Below are positions 13,961-25,316 of a DNA stretch of 64,000 bases, one piece after another (within the stretch, counting starts at the first letter, position 1; the number at the start of each line of letters is the position of its first letter). This stretch comes from Monosporascus cannonballus (taxonomy: Eukaryota; Ascomycota; Sordariomycetes; Xylariales). The stretch spans positions 1 to 64,000 of the forward strand of contig QJNS01000075.1 of assembly GCA_004154925.1 (NCBI GenBank), written 5' to 3'. Below the pieces are notes generated by a model. It did not search any database, was not told the origin of the DNA, and saw only the letters and a list, made by a program, of their open reading frames with translations. Both the position numbers and the translations under genes were made by a program.

Positions 13961-14346
13961 TAATAATTTGTAGGATATACTTCTTAATATTAAAGTAATA
14001 TATATATCGGAATAATTAAAATAATTATGTCGAAAAATAACAATAACGTCAAAATTCGTACCTAATTACCTAAATAAATATTATAACTATAAATATTTAA
14101 AATACTTAATTTTAAAAAACGAAAAAAATAATTTATCTTATTATTAAAAATATTTAAACGAAAACAAACTTAAAAAAGTTCAATTTTTAATATACCGATT
14201 TATATAAATTTATTAATTATAAGTCTTATTAAAATTGAAATTTTATCTCATTTATTATCTTTCTTTTATTCAAATTAACAACAAATATTATTAAAATCCT
14301 AACGAGACAAAATAATATAAAAATAGAAAACTAAATTACATATAAA

Positions 14347-14462
14347 ATAGAAAGAATCCTTAATATCCGAAAAAGAAGAGAGTTATTTAATATCTAATTA
14401 AATAAAAAATATTTAAATTTCGAAAATATTTAAAACCTTGTAAAAATTCTTATAAACACTTA
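14347..14462 (+). pseudogene. Chromodomain remnant of Gypsy-2
   Basis: Reading from 14,347 the frame gives IERILNIRKRRELFNI, stop, LNKKYLNFENI, stop, NLVKILINT. This matches the chromodomain pattern VExILDxRKRR...YLVKWKGYPxSENTWEPxENLxNA of fungal chromoviruses. Aromatic-cage Trp codons have become stops (TGG to TAG/TAA) or been altered. Its place after the integrase and near the 3' end is as expected. Confidence 0.75.
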
Positions 14463-14929
14463 ATACGTATTAAAGAACATTTACTAATAACGACGATATC
14501 TAAAATCGCATTTTAATTATATTTTATAAAGACGGCGTTTAAAGATTAACCGAACTTTAATTAATAACGTCAGTATTTTGAAACACTTAAATCTTTCTAA
14601 CTGTCTTTATTTCGAAGCGCTTAAAATTATTAACTTGGTCCAAAAATTAATAAATATAATTAATAAGTTTAATACTCTATATTTAGTATTATTATCGTTA
14701 ACGATAAATACGAAATAACCGGGTTAAAACGCCGAATGAAATTTTTTTAATAATTAACTTTTATAAACAACAAAATTTAACGATATAATAATTAACTATA
14801 AAAATAAGAACACTTATTTTATTATATAATCGGCTGTAATGCATATATTTTTTTAACGAAAACTCCCTTTTATTATTTCATAAATAAAAGTCTTAAAAAT
14901 AAATAAAAATAGGGCTTAATTTCGAAATC

Positions 14930-15110
14930 TTCTACTTTCATCAAACTAATTTCAGTATAACGTTATTTAGTTTTACGAACACAACGTTTAGAAACACGAT
15001 TAAATATAATTAAAAAAATAGAAGATATACTGCAGAAGAAATCGTTAAAAGTAAGATTTTTAGAAAAAGAAAAATCGTATTACGTGTTAATATATTACGA
15101 TCTTCATGAA
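14930..15110 (+). repeat. Left arm of a degenerate inverted repeat (Gypsy-2 tail)
   Basis: The block centred on AAGATTTTTAGAAAAAGAAA at 15,053 is found again, reverse-complemented, at about 15,449-15,485 with roughly three mismatches in 36. Similarity extends outward through GTATAACGTTATT to about 14,940 and 15,600. The arms are the post-chromodomain tails of Gypsy-2 and Gypsy-3, which meet tail-to-tail. Confidence 0.8.
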
Positions 15111-15429
15111 CGGTCGTGAAAAAAATAGCCAAAAGAATTAAGTAAATTAGATTACGTAACCAATCACTAACTTATTAATAATAAGCTAATAAACCGCATT
15201 ACAAATTTATTAATAATTAACTAATAAATTAAAATTAAAATATATATGTTTATTGTTTCTATAATGCGAATAATAACAACTTTTAACAAATATAATTTCG
15301 TTATCTAAAGCGTTTTTAATATTACGAGACATAACTAGTTACTATATTTATTGCTCAAAATCCTACGATATTCCTATTAATATAGACCTATACGACTTAG
15401 ATTTAATAGTTGGTTAAACTGTTTAGCCG

Positions 15430-15610
15430 TTATATCGGAATTTATTAAAACGTGATACGATTTTTCTTTTTCTAAAAATCTTGCCATTAAGACTTTTTTC
15501 TATTAAGTTTTCCGCTTTTTTAATGATATTTAATTATATTTTCAAACGTCGCTTTCGTAAAACGAATAACGTTATACTTTAGTTAATCTAATTAAAATAA
15601 AGAAAATTCG
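15430..15610 (-). repeat. Right arm of a degenerate inverted repeat (Gypsy-3 tail)
   Basis: This is the reverse complement of the block at 14,930-15,110; the best conserved core is 15,449-15,485. About 320 bp of AT-rich DNA separates the two arms and contains no recognisable domain. Confidence 0.8.
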
Positions 15611-16039
15611 TAATAATACCGTATTTTCTTTTTATTTTTCTAAGAGTTTTATTTCTTAAATAATAAAAAAAGGTTTTTCGTTATTAAGGTTATATACTTT
15701 CCGGTTCATTATATAATGGAATAAATCTTTTTATTTCTATAATTAATTATTATATTATAAAAATTTATCGTTTTAAAAAAAACTGGGTATTAAAAAGATC
15801 TTATTTAATTTTTTACGCAGATCTTTTATATTTGTCAACAGTAATAACATTAAATATAACATATTAAATTTAGTAATTAATTAATTTAATATTCAAATAA
15901 ATTCGACGACCTTGAATGCTATAAAACGAAAACAATAATAAAGATTTAACCTTTTGTAAATATAAATATTATCGATTAAAATTTTATATATTTACAACTG
16001 CAGTCGTTGTAAAATATTAATTAAAATACGATTATAGAT

Positions 16040-16740
16040 TTCGTTATTATTTATAAGTGTTTTTTAATAAACGTTAGATATTTACAAGGTCTTTTACGAA
16101 TTTTGTAATATTTTCGAAATTTTAATAGTTTTTTATTTAATTAAATATTAAGTAAATCCGTTTTCCTTTTCGTATATCCAGCATTTCTTTTTACTGCGTA
16201 CAATGCTTCGCTTTTTATTTCTATGTTTTTCTATCTTATTTTAACCTTAATAATACCCGTTATTAATCGAATAAGAAAATATAAAAATTAAATAAAATTT
16301 CGTTTTCGCTAAAAGTGTTAATTAATAATTACTTTCCAAATATTTGCTTATTAATTTTACATAAATCGATATTTGAAATGAAAGTTTTTAATAGAGCTTT
16401 TTATTTAAATATTTTTATAGTAAAATAATTTTTCAAAAAGTTAATTCTTTTAACTTCTTTTATTTATAATACTTATAAATTTAATTACCTGTGAATTCTT
16501 ATTCTGTATTCATTGTTAATTGAACTATTTAAATTAATTTAATATTTTCATAATAACTAATATTGTATAATAATTATATAGTAAATAAATTTTTGACCTC
16601 ATTATTTTCTTTATAATTAATATAATAATCCCAATATACTTTTAATATTTCAAATAATCCATCTCTTTATTGTTTAATTAAAATATAAATAAATTACCTA
16701 ATCTATGATTTTAATTAATTTATATTATAAAGTTAAACTA
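16040..16740 (-). pseudogene. Integrase C-terminus and chromodomain remnant of Gypsy-3
   Basis: Minus-strand translation near 16,700-16,480 gives YWDYYINYKENNEVKNLF and then QLLYNISYYENIK, corresponding to YLRxYVNYxQDxWVxLLxxAQxAYNxxxHxSI of the Gypsy integrase. Near 16,180-16,040 the chromodomain survives only weakly. The block is collinear with the better preserved copy at 22,009-22,757. Confidence 0.65.
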
Positions 16741-16964
16741 AACTTGATAATATAAAGAGAATTTCTTTACTCAAAATAACTTATATAGGAATACGTAAAT
16801 ATAAAATTTCTTTTACAAAAATATATATTATTTATCTAGTATTAATATTTTTTTAAAAAAGGTAAAAAATAAGAAAATTTCGTAAATCTGTTAATGATTA
16901 CAAAAATACTAGCATAATATATTTCTGGTGGTAAATTTTCGGACAAAATATTTAATAATAAAAT

Positions 16965-17110
16965 GTTACGACACTAGTAAAGCGGCCCTTTTCAGCCGCC
17001 GTTTCGCTATCTATACGCAAGCGCTACGCGCCTGCTAAATAGAGTTTTTTCTTTCTTCTTTGTACAATAATCGAATATTTCCCAGAATCGAAGAGACGCA
17101 CAGCGCTATA
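16965..17110. other. Small island of normal composition inside the AT block
   Basis: About 145 bp with far more G and C than their surroundings, including CGGCCCTTTTCAGCCGCCG and AAGCGCTACGCGCCTGC, lie within Gypsy-3. CpA and TpG occur normally here. No coding sense or terminal repeat was recognised. It may be a later insertion that escaped RIP. Confidence 0.6.
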
Positions 17111-18099
17111 ATATAAAATTTATAATAATTCAATCCTATAATTTGTTTGAAATTAATAACTATTATAAATTTTAAAAGGTGTATATCGTAAAACTTTTGT
17201 TTTATTATAAAGAGTATATTATCTTTGCACTTTTTAAAAAAAATTTAAAAAAAAGTAAATGTGTTGAAATAGGCTTAAGATTTTGTAAATCATTAAATAT
17301 TTATATAATTAATATTTATATATATTATATATTAAATATATTAGATATTTTTTTAAAACGTATAGTTTATTTAACCTTTTATTTTCTAGTAGGTTATTAT
17401 TATATTCTTTAATTTCCAAATACATTTTATATAATATAACTCATATTAACGTACTTTGGCGTAAATATAAACACCTTTGTAAAATGATATCAAAAATTTT
17501 ATAATTAACATTAATTAGCTTACTTCGAAATTTAATCGTTTATTTAAAATATCGGTTTTACTGTTTTATGATCTTTTTATGAATAATAACAAATTCGAAA
17601 TTCGGTACCTTTTTATATACTATAATAATCGTTTCGTAAATGTTTCAGTCGTAATAAACGAGTAAAAATTGATAATTTATATAAATTTTATCTTAATAAA
17701 CGTTCTCTTTAAGAAAATATTTAAACTTTAAAAAGCTTTAACAATAGCTATAAATTTATTTATTAGAATAATATAATTTAATCCTATTTTTCTTTAATTT
17801 ATATGGAAAATACGATAAAATATAACTTACTTTAATTATTTGATTATCCGATTGTTATATTTTACATATAATCTGAAATATTAATTTTCAATTCAAAAGA
17901 ACGGATTAAATCGTATATAAATAATATTAATTAGTTAATAATTTTATTTTTATTTTTTAAAACTTTATTTCTGTTTATAATATTTATTTAAATTGTTTTT
18001 TGGTGAAACTAATTAAGGATATAATAAATCCGGTAAAAACCCTAATAAATTTCTTATAATAATTTAAAACTTTAAAAAACTATTTATATCTTTTAAATT

Positions 18100-18760
18100 A
18101 TAATTAATATTTAATATTTTATACTTGTAGAAATGTTTTTTAAATTAATTTTAATATATTTCTAACCAATTTCATGTTTTTAGCCTTTCATTTTCTGTTT
18201 ATAAAATCAATTCCTTTTTATATAAATTTATAATCTTGTATTTTGAAAGTTTAAGAAATGTTATAGTCGTAATATATATACATATATTTTCATTATTGAA
18301 TAAATAAAATGGTATTGAAATATTTTCACAATATATAATTTCGTATTTATTAAAAATTATGAATGCGTTTATAAATATTATTATTGTAACTAAATATTTT
18401 AATAATCTGTGTTTCTTTTTGAAAATTATTTTTTATTTATATTTTTTAAACTTGGATAAAATTAAATTTATTATTAATGTTCAATGTTATATACTTTTTA
18501 GTTTTAGAAAATTAGTTTCTTATTTTAATAATTAAAGGTAAGAATATTTCACTTTTAGCGGTAATATTATTTAACTATTAAGAATTGATTATAGGTTCTA
18601 ATTTATTATTTCCTATCGATAGAAAAAATAAAAAGTACCTTACGAGTAAATTCGAAAATTAAATTTATTTTTTTGCAACCGAGTTTCTAGATATTTCTTA
18701 AAAATGCCTAATTCGTTTTCATTAAAATTATAAATAAAGCAAATTTTTATAAATAAACTT
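18100..18760 (-). pseudogene. Reverse transcriptase remnant of Gypsy-3
   Basis: Minus-strand translation reads NENELGIFKKYLETRLQK (about 18,700), matching SExELxxLKEYLxxxLxKG at the start of Gypsy RT. It then reads LNNITAKSEIFLPLI (18,530-18,575), matching LNNITVKxRYPLPLI. Downstream, toward lower coordinates, a FFKVLNYYKKFI block matches FLGFANFYRRFI of the connection region. Stops are frequent and the Asp pair is not preserved. Confidence 0.8.
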
Positions 18761-21589
18761 TTTTGAAACCTATTTTACAATTTTATTTATTAGATTTTAT
18801 TAAGTTCCTATTTAATTCTTTTTTAAAAAACCTATTTAGATTTGTACAGTTTTAATAATATACTAATTAAATTTTTTAATTCTTAAAACTGTGATATTAA
18901 ATTATTATTTAATTACTTAAATTTGATTTTAATTGTACTTAGTATATATTATTTCTTAATACTTATTTTGGTCTTTATAATTTATTTTTTCGATAATAAG
19001 GTAGTATCCACATTCTTATATATCTATATATTACTATTTTCTATCGAATATTAAATCCTTAATTTCTTTTTTTTATTAGTTAACAACGTACAAAATAAAT
19101 TTTACCTAGATAATTTTTTCAATTATTAAAATTTCGTATTAATATATTTATAGTAATTTTAAAATTGTATCCAAATTTATTGTATAATATCTTTTTTAAA
19201 TAAAACTTTAAAATAATTAATTTCGTACTAAAGATTTTCGTTATTATAAGTGAAATTTTAACCTTTAATATTAATAACTATATAAGGTTCTAACTTATAT
19301 TTTATAGTAATGTAAATTTATTAATAATATCTAGTATAATATAATTTCTGCTTAAAATTTCGTATTCTATTATTACAGTATATTAATACGTCCGGATTTC
19401 TATATTTCACGAAATAAATATATTAACGGTTTTATAGTTATATTTAACGTCCTTTTTAACAATATTTTAAATTTCTTTATGTCTTATTATTTCATATATC
19501 TTTTATAAGTATTTCTTTTAAGAATTTCTTTTCGAATTCATTAAGTTTTATTTAAATATTTTTGCATAACGCGTTAAGTTATTATATTTATTATTTTTAT
19601 AAGTATATTTAGTCTTTAAATTATACAAATAATATGTAATTATCTTATATCTTTTTGCCTTATTTAATAAAATACTTTTTTCGTATAACGTACAGCGTTT
19701 TATTAAACTTTTTATAATTTATTGTTTTCTGTATAAAATCCTGTAATAAATTATCGAATTTCTTTCAACATTTATTTATATTAAAATTCGTAATAAATAT
19801 TAATTGAAAATAAAGCTTTATAATAAGCCTTTAGTTATATTTTTTTTATGATATAAAAAATTAATTCTTTTACCAATCAATAATTATATTAACCGTAAAA
19901 ACCAAAAGGGTCTTTCTATAAATATTACTTTCAACTAACTTTATAAAGTTATTTAATTATTAATATTATCTTAACCGATAATAATTCGAAAATATCGATA
20001 TTACTACTTATTCACTTTATTATTTTGGATTTGATTAGGAAAATCGGATCTTTTTTTGTATATACCCATAATATATTAATAAATAATTTTTTTCGTTCTA
20101 TATTAAACATTTTCGTTATTTATAATATATAGCATATATTTTGCCATATCAGTCTGAGATTCGGGATATCCATGTTTTATCTATTTCTGATATTCTTTTA
20201 ACTATTCCTTTATAATATATTATTATTTTTCTAACATTTTTAAGTTAATTTCTTAGTCTTTCACATTCCGTATCCAATTTTGTATCGTAATAGCCTTTAT
20301 TTACATCAAGTTCGAAGTATATAAATATTTTGTTTATTTTTATCAAACAATTTTCTATTTCAGTTAATCAATCGTCTTTTTAAAAATAAGGGTTTAATTA
20401 TCTTATTATTCTAATATTTTACAGATATTTTAATAATATTTTATTTTGCTATTATTATAATACGTAATTTAACTTTTATCTTTACGCTGGATTATTTTAA
20501 ATTCAATAGATTTTAACATCGTATTATAAGATATAAATAATATATCGCGGTCTTTTCTTAATTAGCTAATTAATATTTATTTTTTAAAATATATTATCCT
20601 TTTTTATACCTCGCTTATATAATTTGTTATATAATCTTAACGGTTTCGATAAAATTCGAATTTAAGGTTTTAAATTTTAAAAATTCATTAATTATATCCT
20701 TAACCTTATTTTTTAATTTTTTATAAAACATGTTAATTAAGATATTATTTTTATTATTAATTTATTTTATCTTAGCTATAGAGAGTTTAAAAATAATAAC
20801 GTATTTCGAAATAAGTTCTTTTTATAATTATAAAATTTGCTATGTTATTATTCGTCCCTTATTTAGATTTTCAAAATTGGCTTTTAATTTCTATTTTCGA
20901 AATTCGTATAATCGAAAAAGAAAATTTTGGTAACTTTTTTTTATCGGCCTTAACGTTTTTCAGAAAATCTTTTATTACTAGTTTAAATTAATTTAAATTA
21001 TTTCTGTGATGGCTATAAGGTTTAAACAACTATTAAATCTAAGTCGACGAGTTTATATTACGAGATGTATTGTAGGAATCTGAATAATAGATATTATAAC
21101 TTGTTACGTCTCGTAATACTAAGAGTATATTAGATAACGAGTTATTATTAAAAACTAATATTATTTATATTATGGAAATAACAAGCGTATATATCCTTAT
21201 TTTGGCTTAAGGTGTTTATACCGCTTAAGCCTTTAAGCTCTTTAAGTTCTCCTGCTAATTTAAGAGGTTTAAAGTGCTTGATGTCTTAAAATCTTTAAGC
21301 CAGTTACGTAATATCTTGGTCTAAATCGGATTTAGTTTTTTATAGCCTCGACCGTTTATAAGGAAGCCAAAACCGTTAAGTTATAATACGATTTTTCTTC
21401 TTTTAAGATCTTTATCTCTAAAGATCGAATTATTTGTTTATTAATTCTGGTAAATAACCTTCCCCTTTTCATATGTTATTATATCGAGTCGTATTGAAAA
21501 ATCTCGTTTCGTAAACGTATTAACGTTTTAATTCTTTTAAAACGTATCAAACATTTTGGTTTCAAAATATCTTTTTGCTTCCGTTATAA

Positions 21590-21960
21590 AAAAAAGGCGC
21601 GGAATATAAGATCGCTCGAAGGTCCCCGAAATATGCGAAATGTATTTACTATGGCGGCTCTTATGATACTTTTGGTCATTTTAAAATTAAATATTAAAAA
21701 CTTTTGAACGAAAAGAATCGTTTAAAGCGTAAGAAAAAACAAGCTCGTAAAACGTTACGGACTGTTACTAAGAAACTGGACCGTTTGCAAAAATAAAAAC
21801 GATTATTTCATCGCTGTAGCATCGAAATACTTCGTCATAGTATTAAAGGTACGGAAGCCATAGAGGAATTTGAATATCTCGAGAAAAAACAAAAGTAACT
21901 AAAGGCTGCCGTTATAATTGTTACGTTAATATAGGTCGCGTTTCCGGCCGGCTGGTCTAA
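21590..21960 (+). pseudogene. RIP-broken conserved fungal coding fragment (transposon-associated type)
   Basis: One frame starting near 21,593 reads SPKYAKCIYYGGSYDTFGHF, then a basic coiled-coil-like stretch (KRKKKQARKTLRTVTKKLDR), then SIEILRHSIKGTEAIEEFE. It is interrupted only by TAA, once inside KY-stop-KLL, once inside LQK-stop-KR and once at the end, plus TAG later. Each fits CAA-to-TAA or CAG-to-TAG. I recognise the pattern as a C-terminal module seen in repetitive fungal hypothetical proteins, but I cannot name a function. The segment is much less mutated than the Gypsy elements around it. Confidence 0.55.
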
Positions 21961-22008
21961 GATCGATATTACTAATTGGTTGACAGTTAACTAGGGCGCG
22001 CCTGCCGT

Positions 22009-22757
22009 TACTAATAAAAGTTTTTTAATAAACGTTAGGCATTTATAAGATTTTTAACTAACTCTCGGATATTTTCGAAATTCGAATGCTTTTTCTATTT
22101 GATTAGATACTGGGTAAGTTCTTTTTTTACACATCTAGTATTTTTTTTTTTCGTATATTTGTTTATCTTCCATTTTTACGTCGTTTTGCGCCGTATGCAT
22201 TTTAATAGTATCCGTTATTAACTTAAGCAAGGAAATATAGAAAACGAGACGGAATTTGATTTTTGATGAAGGTCCTAATTAGTAATTGTTTTTTGAAATT
22301 TTCTTGGCAATTTTATATAGTCCGATACATTTGAAATCAAGTTTTTTACTCAATTTTTTTATCCGAATAGTTTTAGTAGCAAGGTAAATTATTTCTCCTT
22401 TTTCGAAAATTAATTTTTTTAAACTTTTTTTAAATATAATATTGGTCTATATAGTTTCGTACAAATTCTAATTTTGTTCTTATCTTTTAATATAATTGCC
22501 TTAATTATTTTAACGTAAAGATTATTTTGACGTTAATTAGGCCTTTTTTATAGAAATCTCGGTATAATTTTAGCGTAAAATTAAAATTGGCATTAGCTGG
22601 AATAATTTTAATGCTTTTATAATAATTAATGTTATAAGCCAACTGGGCGGTAAATAGTTTTTTAACCTAATTGTTTTGTTTATAATTACTATAACATAGC
22701 AAGTATATTTCCAATATTTAATTTAATCGTTTCATTTGTCCGTCTGTTTAAACTCTG
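22009..22757 (-). mobile_element. Gypsy-4: truncated chromovirus 3' part (integrase C-terminus and chromodomain)
   Basis: On the minus strand the frame opens abruptly at 22,757 inside the integrase motif (VQTDGQMKRLN, matching PQTDGQTERLN). It continues through NYKQNN, TAQLAYN and FVRNYIDQYY, and ends in a chromodomain with KHSNFENIRELVKNLINA at about 22,010-22,090. It is collinear with Gypsy-3 at 16,040-16,740 but carries fewer stops, so it is milder RIP or a younger insertion. The cut at 22,757 coincides with the edge of the AT-rich block. Confidence 0.8.
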
Positions 22758-22759
22758 AA

Positions 22760-25316
22760 TGCGCGGCTCAACAAGGCCATTATAGAAACGCTCTGGGTAT
22801 TTTCGAACACCAGGTTAGCCAAGGAGTCGTACATGCTGAGGATCTTTGGTCAATCGTACAAATTGCCGCAAAGGTCCGACGAGCCCTTGGAACTGATTAA
22901 GCAATTCATCCTAGGTATACGCATCCGATATATAAGAGCGGCACTGATAGAGACACGCAGTTGTAAGCAGTTCTCGATAAGGCTCACCAAAATCTCCTCG
23001 GAAACGCCCCCGACGCGCTGCCCAAGTCCTCACGTATTCTCCAACATCTCACGAGTTCACCATAAATGGTTACTAAGGCAAGTATCCTTGGAGGATCCCT
23101 TTCTATTCCTCTCCTACGACAGAGCAGAAGCCTACGCCATAATACCCTCTGTCCCGAGTTATCACTGAGTAATCATGACAGGAGTAGGTAATGGATATTA
23201 CTTCTTACGCCCAGAATGGGCGGGACAGATCATGTGCTGCCGAACAGCCCGATAATTCCTTACTTTGGTACTAAGCAATTGGGTGACCTTGTTCCCCCTC
23301 TTGATTTTGAATTTAGATATTATTCCCCTATCCAGATTCTAGACGTCGGTTATTCCGAGCTGTGCTTCCAGAGCAATAGACGTGACTTAAATTTAGGTGC
23401 CAAATTTATCAGAAGATGTAGGCTAGACGTGCACCCACAGTATGATAGGTGAATCCAGACATAGAGGAAAACTAGCCTGGAGGCCTATGGACTTGTCAGC
23501 TACCACGCAAAGAACACATCTAACCACGACACAGTCATACGCTACTATTGATCAGACGCCTACTTAAACCTTTCACCGTCTGTGGCTATGGGGTCGTGGA
23601 CGAAATTCAAGTAGCCAGGAAGGTTGCTAAAATTAATACTTCGACACTTCGAGTAAACGTACATGCCTCCCATTAGCGTATGAAAGTGCGGAGGGAAATG
23701 GAAAATCACGGTTCTTTGTGGAAGCCCACAATGGAAGGGGGTAACCTGGCTTCCCCGGTCGCTTAAAGCCTCGACAATCTCAGGCCTTTATCAGCGGAAC
23801 AAAAGGATATCATAAACCAAATCATAGCCCCCGTTCTCGCCAGCATGCTAGATCTAAAACAAAGCTAATCTAACGGGTTTCAGTTTTACGACAAGCACGT
23901 TCATACAAATCGACTCATCATGCGAGCCCAGCAGAAGCTCTGGCGCCTTGGATGGAAAGTTGAGGGAAAGGCAGCCACGAGTTACTGGTATGCTTGTCGA
24001 CGAGCCGTCATGAGTTTTCACATACTAACAATCAGATGTACAGCTCTTAGGGGCTATATTAATTAGAAACTAGAAAACGCTAATCCCATATATAATATAG
24101 GCAATCCATTGTTATGAAGCTCAAGGGCTTCCGGAAAGGAATAGCCTTATTCCGGATGATCTGAAGCTGTTAAGGGGAGCCCTTTACTACGACATAAATT
24201 GCTAAGTCGTCATTATTCGAGAAGAACGTTGACTTGCTACCCTTTATTGTGAGCTATTGCGATGTAGGAGCCTGATCATGAAAGATACCGTCGGGGGATT
24301 ATACGCATGGAAAAAGGATCTTGAAATCAATGCGTCCCCCAGCGGACATGTTAGGGGCACACGGCACGATCTTGCTTCTCAAAGGACTTGCCGCCACGTA
24401 CGGTTCTGTTAGCAAACGCTTCCAGTGTGGCGTTCCAATCGCTATCTCCTAGGAATTCTCATTAAGTATTAGAAGACAATTCTGCAGAAAGAATGCTCGG
24501 ATGGCTAATGTCTCCGGAGAAAATGAGGATCAAGTGTTTGAACGGGCCGCTACATACTTCAAGGGCCTAGTTGAAGAAGTTGGCAAGGCGAACGACCCAG
24601 GAAGACGCATATGCCGTTTATAAAGGCACGACGAAGGATGAGACATGACTGCTCCATTGTCTCTCGGAAATAGTGTTCACCCACGAAGCCAACCTGCGCA
24701 CCGAACGGCGCCGAAAGTTTCGAGGAGCACTGAAGCGTCATGGGGCTGAGAAGGCTCAACAACAGACGGACCGGAAATTGCACTTGTTCTTGTTCCCAGA
24801 GCATACATATAGCGCGTTTGGGAATCGCAATCTATCCGTCGGCGCAAAATAGGTACTGTTTTTCTTGGTTCTATTAATTCATTAGAACATGGCTTAGTTA
24901 TCGAAGGTTGTCTAATATGGTAGCTTATTCGAGTATGGGGCCTACGTGTCACGAAATGCGTCTTGTCAAGCTACGGTAGCTCAAAAGATCTCATGGAATT
25001 GTCATTATTGTGGGTATCATCGCAATATATATACATGCTTCGTCACCCATCCCGCTGCTTATGCCACCAGCTGGATGGCGCCACCGGCCTCCACGATCTT
25101 GCGTTCATGTCAGGGAAAATGGTAAAGTACGGAGTGAGAGGCAGAAGAAGCAGCCCAGCAGGTGGTTCATAGTATGGGTAGTGAATAGATGACCATTAAT
25201 GCCTGCCCTTTTTTAACTACTCGGGGGCGAAGCCCCCCTATATATATACACAAACTGGAGCCAAACTGGTGGGTCGCTGGGCCCCAGAAAGGGGGCCGCA
25301 CCTTGGCACCTGACAG
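22760..25316. other. Gene-poor stretch of normal composition
   Basis: GC content jumps to normal values but no intact gene is visible. Open frames are at most about 110 codons and show no family resemblance; the longest (22,833-23,168, plus) opens without a stop from about 22,763. Short coding-like pieces occur at 23,770-24,065 and about 24,500-24,830, interrupted by stops. I see nothing else in this stretch. Confidence 0.5.
23770..24065 (+). pseudogene. Possible decayed coding remnant, unknown family
   Basis: The frame from 23,770 reads LDNLRPLSAEQKDIINQII and, after one TAA near 23,866, continues coding-like with LIMRAQQKLWRLGWKVEGKA up to a TAG near 24,065. Amino-acid composition and the single stop suggest an old gene, possibly mobile-element-derived. 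I do not recognise the protein. Chance openness cannot be excluded. Confidence 0.3.

Larger units (their letters stand above)
8000..15110 (+). mobile_element. Gypsy-2: RIP-degraded chromodomain Ty3/Gypsy retrotransposon, split by a nested transposon
   Basis: Plus-strand domains appear in order: a zinc-knuckle-like KKGHKNYKC near 8,500, reverse transcriptase (10,290-10,870), integrase (13,330-13,960) and a chromodomain (14,347-14,462). This is the layout of chromoviruses, in which the chromodomain guides integration to heterochromatin. The distance from RT to chromodomain is about 3.95 kb against about 2.4 kb in Gypsy-3. The excess of about 1.5 kb is accounted for by a pogo-like relic at 11,500-13,250. 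LTRs were not delimited. The element is dead: stops are frequent in every domain. Confidence 0.75.
15430..21000 (-). mobile_element. Gypsy-3: RIP-degraded chromodomain Ty3/Gypsy retrotransposon
   Basis: Minus-strand domains run from right to left: gag/protease-like sequence (about 19,000-21,000, not resolved), reverse transcriptase (about 18,100-18,760), integrase C-terminal part (about 16,480-16,740) and chromodomain (about 16,040-16,180), then a tail to 15,430. The tail matches that of Gypsy-2 in inverted orientation, so both belong to related families. The 16,045-16,440 segment also matches 22,010-22,390 of the truncated copy Gypsy-4 in the same orientation. RT-to-chromodomain spacing (about 2.4 kb) is that of an uninterrupted element. 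Confidence 0.7.
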
